A DNA stretch of 64,000 bases from Chryseobacterium indologenes (GTDB lineage Bacteria; Bacteroidota; Bacteroidia; Flavobacteriales; Weeksellaceae). Every line of letters starts with the position of its first letter. Position 1 is the stretch's first letter. Positions 15,522 to 22,643 of the stretch are shown here, one piece after another. The position numbers and the translations under genes are program-made. The stretch spans positions 1 through 64,000 of the forward strand of contig NZ_LJOD01000014.1 of NCBI RefSeq assembly GCF_001295265.1, given 5' to 3'. Under the pieces are notes generated by a model that did no database searches, was not told where the DNA came from, and was given only the letters and a program-made list of their open reading frames with translations.

Positions 15522-18500
15522 ATGAATCTTATAAAGTTTGCCTTACGCAGACCGATATCTGTTATGGTATTGGTACTGGGCCTGCTGTTCTTCGGAATTA
15601 AAGCAGCCAAAGACGTTAAAGTAGATATTCTTCCGGAAATGAACCTGCCTGTAGTGTATGTGGCCCATTCTTTCAACGGCTATACTCCGCAGCAGATGGA
15701 GGGATATTTCACTAAAATGTATGTGAATATGCTGTTATTTACAAGCGGCATCAAAAGTATAGAATCTAAAAATACCCAGGGATTAACCCTCATGAAAGTT
15801 AATTTTTATGAAGGAACCAATATGGGAGAAGCCATTGCACAGATCAATGCACTGTCTACCCGTTCACAGGTGTTTCTTCCGCCCGGAGCGCCGCCGCCAT
15901 TCATTATCCGGTTTGACTCTTCTTCCCAACCGGTAGGGCAGCTGGTTTTCCGGAGCAATACCAAAACCAATAATGAGCTGCAGGATATTGCCAATTTCAA
16001 TGCACGTCCTTTCCTGATTGCTATTCCGGGGCTGACCACTGCGCCACCATTCGGTGGAAGTCCCAGAACTATAGAAGTGAATGTAGATCTTTACAGGCTT
16101 CGTGCCCACAACTTATCTCCGGAACAGGTTGTGGAAGCCATAAGCAGGAACAATATCACTTCTCCTTCCGGGAATGTATACATTGGAGACATCAATTATC
16201 TGACCCCTACCAATAACACGGTAAAAAAAATAGAGGAGTTGGGGGATATTCCACTTTTTAAAGGAACAGCAGACAATGTATACATCCGTGATGTTGCCAC
16301 CGTAAAAGACGGAGCCGATGTTGCAACAGGTTATGCTCTGATTGATGGAAAACGTTCTGTCTATATCAATATCGCAAAAGCCAGTAATGCATCAACTATG
16401 GAAGTTGTTAACAAACTAAAGGAATCCCTTCCAAAGATCCAGCGGAATATGCCGGATGATGTGAAGATCTCTTATGAGTTTGACCAGTCTGTTTATATTT
16501 CAAGCGCTCTGAAAAGTTTAGCGGTTGAAGGAATTCTGGGAGCACTATTAACCGGGCTTATGGTAATGCTTTTTCTGAATGACCGCCGGGCTGCCCTCAT
16601 TGTGATCATGACGATCCCTATATCTATTATTTCAGGGGTATTGTTTTTAAAATTATTCGGGCAGTCGATTAATATCATGTCTTTATCCGGTCTTGCTCTC
16701 GCTATAGGAATTCTTGTGGATGAAAGTACGGTAACCATTGAAAATATACACCAGCATTTCGCCATGGGTAAAACCAGAGCACAGGCTGTATGGGATGCCT
16801 GCCGGGAGATTGCATTTCCCAAACTGCTGATCATGCTCTGTATCCTGGCGGTATTTGCTCCAGCCCTGATGATGAGCGGTATTCCGGGATCGCTGTTTAT
16901 GCCTTTGGCTATGGCTATCGGTTTTTCGATGATCGTTTCTTTTATTTTATCCCAGACTTTTGTTCCGGTAATGGCTAACTGGATGATGAAACATGACCCT
17001 AAGAACTGTGAAAACCATCAGGAAAACTGGTTTACCGGTTTCCGGGATCGTTTTGCGGTTTTTTTATCCTCTCTTATGAAAAGGAGGAAGATAGTTGTGA
17101 GCCTGAGCCTTGTTATTATTTCAGGTATTGGAACCGGACTGTATCAGATTACAGGAAAAGATGTACTTCCAACGGTCAATTCGCGTCAGTTTCAGGTTCG
17201 TATAAAAGCGGCTGAAGGAACCCGCATTGAAGTCACAGAAATTAAAGTGAAAAAATTTCTGGAACACCTGAAGCATAAAGTTGGCAAAGACAACATTGCG
17301 ATTTCTTCGGTGTTTATAGGGCAGCATCCGTCAACTTTTGCAGTAAGTCCTATCTACCTGTACAATGCAGGACCTCACGAAGCTTTAATGCAGGTTGCCT
17401 TAAAGAAATTCAACGGAAATTCTGATGAGCTCAAAGATGAACTTCGCAGGTATTACAAAGAGAAAATGCCGGATCTGCAGATTTCTTTTGAACCTATAGA
17501 GCTGACCGAAAAAATATTGAGTCAGGGAGCCAATACCCCGATTGAGATCAGGATTTCGGGGATGATGAAAAAGATGAACCGGATGTATGCGGAAAAACTT
17601 TTAGCTCAACTGAAAGAGATTGAGTACATGCGTGACCAGCAGATTCCTCAGTCGATGAATTACCCTGCCCTGCAGATTAATATTGACAGAACTCGTGCTG
17701 CACAGCTCGGACTGGATGCACAGGATATTGCCAAATCACTGGTCACTGCCACGGCATCAACGCGATACACCAATAAAAACTTCTGGGTTGGCGGTATGAT
17801 GGGCATTGCCTATGATGTACAGGTGCAAACTCCCCAGAATATTCTTAACAGTAAAGAGGAGCTGGCTAATCTTCCTCTGACTAAAAATTCAGACAGACCT
17901 GTTTTAGGAGATGTAGCTTCCATTACTTCCGCCAAAGAATCAGGCGAAAGCTATAACCTGGGAACAATGGGATACACAACCGTTACTGCTAATATTCATA
18001 AAACTGACCTTGAACAAGCGTCAAAAGATGTAAAGAAAGCCATTGAAGCTTTAGGTGAGCTTCCGAAAGGAGTTAACATTGAGGTTTCAGGAATGGTTCC
18101 TGTACTGAATGAGACGATGTCCAGCCTTTCTTCCGGGCTGCTTATTGCCGCTGCCGTCATTTTTCTTATGCTGGCGGCAACATTCCAGTCTTTCCGTGTA
18201 TCACTGGTGATTCTTACAACGGTTCCGTTTGTGATCGCCGGTTCCCTTGCTCTGCTTAAAATTACCGGATCTACTCTGAACTTACAGTCGTATATGGGGC
18301 TTATTATGTCTGTGGGAGTTTCTATTGCCAATGCTGTTTTACTGGTCAGCAATGCGGAAACCCTCCGGAAATCTACAGGAAATGCCCCGGAAGCAGGTAT
18401 TGAGGCTGCCAGACTTCGTATCCGTCCGATCATTATGACCACGCTCGCTATGGCTGCCGGAATGCTTCCGATGGCGATAGGTTTCGGAGAAGGAGGAGAC

Positions 18501-18674
18501 CAGGTTTCACCACTTGGCAGAGCCGTAATAGGGGGACTTATCTTCTCTACATTTTCTGTACTGATTATTCTTCCGCTTGTTTTCGGATGGATTCAGCAGA
18601 AAGCAGGTACTGTTTCACCTTCACTGGATCCTGAAGATGAAGAAAGTATTTATTATTCTAATTCCCAATCTTAA
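15522..18674 (+). CDS. RND efflux transporter permease (AcrB/MexF-like)
   Basis: This 1050-residue inner membrane pump has the full RND layout: TM1 (ISVMVLVLGLLFFGI), a large periplasmic porter loop, TM2-6 with GILVDESTVTIENI (about residue 400; D-E in place of the D-D proton-relay pair of AcrB), a second periplasmic loop from about 550 to 855, and TM8-12. In the segment MSVGVSIANAVLLVSNAE the position of the AcrB relay lysine is occupied by Ala, so proton coupling must use other residues. The motif set does not match the CusA/CzcA signature, so drug or organic substrate export is also possible despite the metal-like neighbours. It is the second component of the operon. Confidence 0.92.
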   Translation: MNLIKFALRRPISVMVLVLGLLFFGIKAAKDVKVDILPEMNLPVVYVAHSFNGYTPQQMEGYFTKMYVNMLLFTSGIKSIESKNTQGLTLMKVNFYEGTNMGEAIAQINALSTRSQVFLPPGAPPPFIIRFDSSSQPVGQLVFRSNTKTNNELQDIANFNARPFLIAIPGLTTAPPFGGSPRTIEVNVDLYRLRAHNLSPEQVVEAISRNNITSPSGNVYIGDINYLTPTNNTVKKIEELGDIPLFKGTADNVYIRDVATVKDGADVATGYALIDGKRSVYINIAKASNASTMEVVNKLKESLPKIQRNMPDDVKISYEFDQSVYISSALKSLAVEGILGALLTGLMVMLFLNDRRAALIVIMTIPISIISGVLFLKLFGQSINIMSLSGLALAIGILVDESTVTIENIHQHFAMGKTRAQAVWDACREIAFPKLLIMLCILAVFAPALMMSGIPGSLFMPLAMAIGFSMIVSFILSQTFVPVMANWMMKHDPKNCENHQENWFTGFRDRFAVFLSSLMKRRKIVVSLSLVIISGIGTGLYQITGKDVLPTVNSRQFQVRIKAAEGTRIEVTEIKVKKFLEHLKHKVGKDNIAISSVFIGQHPSTFAVSPIYLYNAGPHEALMQVALKKFNGNSDELKDELRRYYKEKMPDLQISFEPIELTEKILSQGANTPIEIRISGMMKKMNRMYAEKLLAQLKEIEYMRDQQIPQSMNYPALQINIDRTRAAQLGLDAQDIAKSLVTATASTRYTNKNFWVGGMMGIAYDVQVQTPQNILNSKEELANLPLTKNSDRPVLGDVASITSAKESGESYNLGTMGYTTVTANIHKTDLEQASKDVKKAIEALGELPKGVNIEVSGMVPVLNETMSSLSSGLLIAAAVIFLMLAATFQSFRVSLVILTTVPFVIAGSLALLKITGSTLNLQSYMGLIMSVGVSIANAVLLVSNAETLRKSTGNAPEAGIEAARLRIRPIIMTTLAMAAGMLPMAIGFGEGGDQVSPLGRAVIGGLIFSTFSVLIILPLVFGWIQQKAGTVSPSLDPEDEESIYYSNSQS

Positions 18675-18685
18675 TTTTTACATCA

Positions 18686-19768
18686 ATGAAAAACATTTTA
18701 TATATAGCCGCCACCTTAAGTTTAAGTAGTATTTATATTTCCTGTAAAGAAGAGAAAGCGACAACTAAAACGGAAGCAGTAAAGCCAATGATGCAGAGCA
18801 TGGAAACGGTAAAAATCAAAAAAAGCAATCCCAAAGTAGAGTTGAAACTTGCTGGAGAGCTGGTTCCTGATCAGGAGACCGCCATATTTGCAAAAGTACA
18901 GAGCTATGTAAAGAAAATTAGTGCTGATATTGGAACGCATGTGAGTGCGGGCCAGGTTCTTATGGTTCTTGAAGCTCCTGAAATACAATCCCAGGCAGCC
19001 AGTGCCAAAGCAAAATGGCAGGCGCAGGAAGCAATCTATGCTGCTACAAGATCAAGCTATGACAGAATGTACAGAGCCAATGAAACCAAAGGAGCTATTG
19101 CCAAGGACGCTCTGGATCAGATTACCGCACGAAAGCTTTCAGATGAAGCCCAGTTGAACGCAGCCAGATCGGCTTACAATGAAATTCAGGATATTAACCG
19201 GTATCTGGTGATCCGTGCCCCTTTCAGCGGGGTTATTACTGAAAGAAATGTGGATCCTGGAGCCTATGTAGGACCTATGGGCGGAATCCCGCTGATGGTG
19301 ATACAGAGTACCTCTAAATTACGCTTAAGCCTTTCGATACCGGAAGCTAATGTCCCTTATCTGAATATAGGCGACACTGTTTCATTCAGAGTGAATGCAA
19401 TTCCTGAAAAAAGCTTTAAAGCCCGAATCTCCCGAAAGTCAGGCTCTTTAGATCTTAAACTCCGTTCAGAGAAAATTGAGGCTGATTTTATCAACCACTC
19501 CAGGGAGCTAAAGCCTTTTATGATTGCTGAATCATTTATTCCTTTACAAAATAAGGAAGCTACATTTTTTATTCCAAGATCTGCCGTTGTAGAAAGCAAT
19601 ATGGGCATTTATGTGATTAAGAATGAAAACGGAAAGGCCAAATTCATTCCTGTGAGGAAAGGAAGAATCCTGAATGATACTGTTGAGGTTTTCGGAGAGC
19701 TGTCGGAAGGAGATACAATCATTAAAAAAGGAAGCGAAGAAATTTTAGAAGGAACCTCCATTAAATAA
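18686..19768 (+). CDS. RND efflux periplasmic adaptor (membrane fusion protein), lipoprotein
   Basis: This 360-residue protein has a lipoprotein signal with lipobox YISCKEE (Cys near residue 20). The biotinyl-lipoyl half-motifs VQSYVKKISADIGTHVSAGQ and YLVIRAPFSGVITERNVDPG flank a short alpha-hairpin (about residues 105-160), followed by beta-barrel and membrane-proximal domains (SLSIPEANVPYLNIGD, FFIPRSAVVESNMGIYVI). It links the permease and the TolC channel. It starts 11 bases after the permease gene and is followed 8 bases later by the Cys-rich lipoprotein gene, so it is clearly in one transcript. Confidence 0.93.
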   Translation: MKNILYIAATLSLSSIYISCKEEKATTKTEAVKPMMQSMETVKIKKSNPKVELKLAGELVPDQETAIFAKVQSYVKKISADIGTHVSAGQVLMVLEAPEIQSQAASAKAKWQAQEAIYAATRSSYDRMYRANETKGAIAKDALDQITARKLSDEAQLNAARSAYNEIQDINRYLVIRAPFSGVITERNVDPGAYVGPMGGIPLMVIQSTSKLRLSLSIPEANVPYLNIGDTVSFRVNAIPEKSFKARISRKSGSLDLKLRSEKIEADFINHSRELKPFMIAESFIPLQNKEATFFIPRSAVVESNMGIYVIKNENGKAKFIPVRKGRILNDTVEVFGELSEGDTIIKKGSEEILEGTSIK

Positions 19769-19776
19769 GATCAAAA

Positions 19777-20211
19777 ATGAAAACAGTATTAAGAAACACA
19801 TGCATTATTTTTTTCAGCGCGGCTGCTTTATATGCCTGCTCTCATGAAAAATCCCAAAACAAGGTTAAAGAAAATCAGCCTGAAATGGTTCATAAAGCCC
19901 GGCCTGCTGCTTCCGGAAAGTATGTAAAAGGAAGCAGGGTTCCCAATGAGGCAGTCTGTATGGTCAACAATGCCTATATGGGTAAAAAACAGATTGAAGT
20001 TCCACATGACGGAAAGATATATTACGGCTGTTGCGAAATGTGCGTAGAACGTATTCCGAAGGATAAAAGCGTAAGGGAAGCGATAGATCCTTACAGTGGA
20101 AAAACAGTGGATAAAGCCAATGCCTATATTGTGATGATCAGTGATGAGGGAGAGGTAGCTTATTTTGAGAATGAAGATAATTATATGAAGTTTTTAGAAC
20201 AGCATTCATAG
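19777..20211 (+). CDS. Lipoprotein with TRASH/YHS-like Cys motif, last gene of the efflux operon
   Basis: This 144-residue protein has a lipoprotein signal (LYACSHEK, Cys near residue 21). The mature part has NEAVCMVNNAYMG, then GKIYYGCCEMCVERI: a CxM, Tyr-rich strand and CCxxC arrangement like the TRASH/YHS metal-binding fold of copper-handling proteins. The rest (DPYSGKTVDKANAYIVMISD) resembles NosL-like or copper-scavenging modules only loosely. Position directly behind the adaptor gene suggests a periplasmic metal-binding partner of the pump. Copper or another soft metal is a guess. Confidence 0.65.
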   Translation: MKTVLRNTCIIFFSAAALYACSHEKSQNKVKENQPEMVHKARPAASGKYVKGSRVPNEAVCMVNNAYMGKKQIEVPHDGKIYYGCCEMCVERIPKDKSVREAIDPYSGKTVDKANAYIVMISDEGEVAYFENEDNYMKFLEQHS

Positions 20212-20238
20212 TTATATTTTTCTGATTATTTGTTTGGG

Positions 20239-20263
20239 TTCCGGGCGTCTGCGACGCCCGGAA
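20239..20263. repeat. Perfect 11-bp-stem palindrome between convergent genes
   Basis: TTCCGGGCGTC, loop TGC, GACGCCCGGAA. It is GC-rich against AT-rich surroundings and has no T-run on either side, so it is a REP-like element or attenuating hairpin more than a classic terminator. Confidence 0.55.
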
Positions 20264-20295
20264 TCTCTATGTCCAGTAAAAATGAGGGCAATCCA

Positions 20296-20326
20296 ATAAA
20301 AAAGACAGGCTTTTTAAGCCTGTCTT
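20296..20326 (-). terminator. Terminator of the nifU-like gene (minus strand), possibly bidirectional
   Basis: AAGACAGGCTT (20302-20312), loop TTT, AAGCCTGTCTT (20316-20326); on the minus strand the stem is followed by a run of T. It lies 22 bases after the stop of the NifU-like gene. Confidence 0.8.
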
Positions 20327-20347
20327 CACAATATATCAGATATATTT

Positions 20348-20596
20348 TTACTCTACATTGATTACTTTTTCAATTTCCGGAGCATGCTGTTTGATGGTAT
20401 TTTCCACGCCCAGTTTCAGGGTTGAAAAATTCAGTGAACATCCGGAACAGTTACCCAAAAGTTTTACAAAAACCTGATTATCCTTCACGTCAATAAGCTC
20501 AATATCGCCTCCGTCTTTATTCAAAAACGGCCTGATGCTTTCCAGAGCTTCCATTACTCTTGTTACTGTATCTTCGTGTGTTATGTTTGTTTCCAT
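20348..20596 (-). CDS. NifU-like Fe-S cluster carrier (Nfu domain)
   Basis: This 82-residue protein consists of a single NifU C-terminal (Nfu) domain: ALESIRPFLNKDGGDIELID, then GNCSGCSLNFSTLKLGVENT with the CxxC that holds a [4Fe-4S] cluster between two monomers. It starts 42 bases downstream of the Mrp gene and is likely in the same transcript, giving a pair of Fe-S carriers that deliver clusters to apoproteins. There is no A-type N-terminal domain as in E. coli NfuA. Confidence 0.92.
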   Translation of the reverse strand: METNITHEDTVTRVMEALESIRPFLNKDGGDIELIDVKDNQVFVKLLGNCSGCSLNFSTLKLGVENTIKQHAPEIEKVINVE

Positions 20597-20638
20597 ATTT
20601 TTTGATTCAATTCGGTTTTTCAGACGCCCTGAAAATAA

Positions 20639-21748
20639 TTAATTTTTTGCTTTCGGCGAGCATCCTGCAATTGTGGTGATTTTCACCGCTTCTGTAGGAG
20701 GAAGATTTTTATTTCTTTCCACTAAACTTTCTACCATTTTTCTTGCTGTTTCTGTGTAAATGTCAGCAATTTTAGAACCTTCCTGGAGTGCTGCAGGTCT
20801 TCCTACATCTCCTGCTTCTCTGATGCTCTGGATTAAAGGAATTTCTCCTAATACCGGAATTCCAAGATCTTCTGCCAGATATTGTGCTCCCTGGTTTCCA
20901 AAGATATAATATTTATTGTCAGGAAGTTCTTCCGGTGTAAAATACGCCATATTTTCAATTAATCCAAGCACCGGAATGTTAATACTTTCCATCTGGAACA
21001 TTGCAATTCCTTTTCTTACATCTGCAAGGGCTACATGCTGAGGTGTACTTACGATTACGGCTCCCGTTACCGGTACTTCCTGAATAATGGAAAGGTGAAT
21101 ATCTCCTGTTCCCGGCGGAAGGTCAATCAGTAAAAAGTCAAGCTCTCCCCAGGCAGCATCTCTGATCATCTGATTCAGGGCCTTGGAAGCCATCGGGCCT
21201 CTCCATACCACAGCCTGGTTTGCTCCTGAAAAATATCCGATAGAAAGCATCTTTACGCCGTAATTTTCTATAGGTTTCATGAGATTCTTCCCGTTTACTT
21301 CTACAGAAATAGGTTTTTCACCTTCAGTATCAAACATCGTTGGAACAGACGGGCCATAAATATCTGCATCCAGTAATCCTACTTTGAATCCCATTTTAGC
21401 CAGGGTAACCGCCATATTGGCTGAAACTGTAGACTTACCTACTCCCCCTTTTCCTGAAGCAATAGCAATAATATTCTGAATTCCCGGGATCTGCTTCCCT
21501 TTGATCTGACTCTGCTGAATTTCACTCGGTTCCGGAGAAACAATTTTAAGTTTTAAATGAATGTCTTCTCCAAATTCACTGGCAAAAGCCTGTTTCATGG
21601 CTGCTTCCAGCTTTTTCTTTTCATGCATCGCAGGTGAATGCGCCGTCATGTCAATGTAAACATCATTACCCATGATCTGAAGATTATTCACCAAATCGTC
21701 TACTTCTATCTCTTTAAGGAAATCTTGAACCTTTTCTTTCGTCAACAT
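20639..21748 (-). CDS. Mrp/NBP35 family ATP-binding Fe-S carrier (ApbC-like)
   Basis: This 369-residue protein has an N-terminal MIP18/DUF59 domain (about 1-75) and a ParA-type P-loop domain starting IIAIASGKGGVGKSTVSANM (about residue 92), with GLLDADIYGPSVP and LLIDLPPGTGDIHL as the switch motifs. ApbC/Mrp binds a bridging [4Fe-4S] cluster and hands it on in an ATP-dependent way. The canonical CxxC in the NMAYF region is absent (ENMAYFTPEELPDNKYYIFG); the only late Cys is in TIAGCSPK near the C-terminus. It pairs with the NifU-like gene downstream. Confidence 0.9.
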   Translation of the reverse strand: MLTKEKVQDFLKEIEVDDLVNNLQIMGNDVYIDMTAHSPAMHEKKKLEAAMKQAFASEFGEDIHLKLKIVSPEPSEIQQSQIKGKQIPGIQNIIAIASGKGGVGKSTVSANMAVTLAKMGFKVGLLDADIYGPSVPTMFDTEGEKPISVEVNGKNLMKPIENYGVKMLSIGYFSGANQAVVWRGPMASKALNQMIRDAAWGELDFLLIDLPPGTGDIHLSIIQEVPVTGAVIVSTPQHVALADVRKGIAMFQMESINIPVLGLIENMAYFTPEELPDNKYYIFGNQGAQYLAEDLGIPVLGEIPLIQSIREAGDVGRPAALQEGSKIADIYTETARKMVESLVERNKNLPPTEAVKITTIAGCSPKAKN

Positions 21749-21767
21749 ACTAAATATAAATTGTTCA

Positions 21768-21775
21768 CAAATTTA
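21768..21775 (-). promoter_or_regulatory. Candidate -7 box for the mrp gene
   Basis: On the minus strand TAAATTTG matches TAnnTTTG, 19 bases upstream of the ATG at 21748. A TTG at 21800-21802 is 24 bases further up, slightly beyond the usual spacing. Confidence 0.35.
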
Positions 21776-21910
21776 CGCATTTTTTCGATAATTTAGAATC
21801 AATAAAATCTATAACCCAATGTGATAAATAAGATAAGTATCATAGTATTCCATTCTATTTTGCTAACTTCATCCCGAAAAACAAAAAATTCACCAAACAC
21901 CTCATAACGT

Positions 21911-22366
21911 ATGTCTGCTACTGCCTATCCTTCCAAATATGCTTCCCCAAAAGGTCTTTTCACAGTCGGGAAAACCCGTTTTAAATGGTATGACCTGGCT
22001 GCTGATCCGGCAGACATTTCTCAGCAGGACCTTCAAAATGCCCGAATATGTATTGAAAATGCAGGTGAAAATTTTCAGACTACAGACGACCTGGGATTTG
22101 TCATTATGCACCGGTGCGGTCATAATTACCTGCTGCTCGTATGTACCTGGAGAAGTGAAAACGAACTTTGGGAAAGCGTTTATTATGACGGATCCGGAAA
22201 ATTCGAAATCTGGGACCGGAATAAAACCCATCTTCCAACCTACTGTGTCTGGGAAATGGGTATTGTTTACCACGAATCCCGGGCATGGAAAAGATTCTTA
22301 GGAACAAACAGGGATGAAAACAACAGACAGGATTATTTAAATGATTTTTTTGAAGGAGAAGTATAA
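21911..22366 (+). CDS. Conserved hypothetical protein
   Basis: This 151-residue soluble protein has no signal peptide or membrane segment. It is rich in Trp, Tyr and Cys: FKWYDLAADPADISQ, VIMHRCGHNYLLLVCTWRSE, LWESVYYDGSGKFEIW, TYCVWEMGIVYHESRAW. I do not recognise the family; the pattern of strands ending with a helical tail (DENNRQDYLNDFFEGEV) suggests a compact alpha/beta fold. It is divergent from the Fe-S carrier genes and monocistronic, and an alternative frame overlapping it has poorer composition. Confidence 0.65.
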   Translation: MSATAYPSKYASPKGLFTVGKTRFKWYDLAADPADISQQDLQNARICIENAGENFQTTDDLGFVIMHRCGHNYLLLVCTWRSENELWESVYYDGSGKFEIWDRNKTHLPTYCVWEMGIVYHESRAWKRFLGTNRDENNRQDYLNDFFEGEV

Positions 22367-22455
22367 ATCTATCCATATTCACAGGCGATTATCAGAACCT
22401 GGAATCCTGGTAGTTGTTAAGACAAAAAACTAACATCTGTTTAACAACAGACATA

Positions 22456-22521
22456 AAAGATTTTGACACCTAAGTTTAAATACTTTGCCTGTAGAAGTTC
22501 ATTTAAGTTCTTAAAAATCTA
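22456..22521. repeat. Degenerate intergenic repeat, copy A
   Basis: It shares ordered blocks GATTTTGACAC, TAAGTTTAAATAC, CTTTGC, TAGAAGT and GTTCTTAAAAA with 34204-34282. It lies downstream of the beta-barrel receptor gene on the minus strand. Confidence 0.55.
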
Positions 22522-22570
22522 CAATTTTTATTTACCACAGAATCAGAAATTTGCGGATTTATTGAATAGA

Positions 22571-22588
22571 AGCGGACTAAAGTCCGCC
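22571..22588. repeat. Short palindrome GCGGACT-AA-AGTCCGC
   Basis: A 7-bp perfect stem with an AA centre, followed 30 bases later by a second palindrome, GGCTTTAGCC (22613-22622). Neither has a T-run. A related GGCTAAAGCC occurs at 41506-41515, so these may be dispersed intergenic palindromes. Confidence 0.45.
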
Positions 22589-22643
22589 TAATTAATAAAC
22601 ATCCCGTCCTCCGGCTTTAGCCAGAACCTGAAATTGGCCTATT

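Noticed and set aside
21939..22301. Alternative plus frame over 21911-22366
   Set aside because: The chosen frame has a more protein-like composition; the alternative is a shadow of it.
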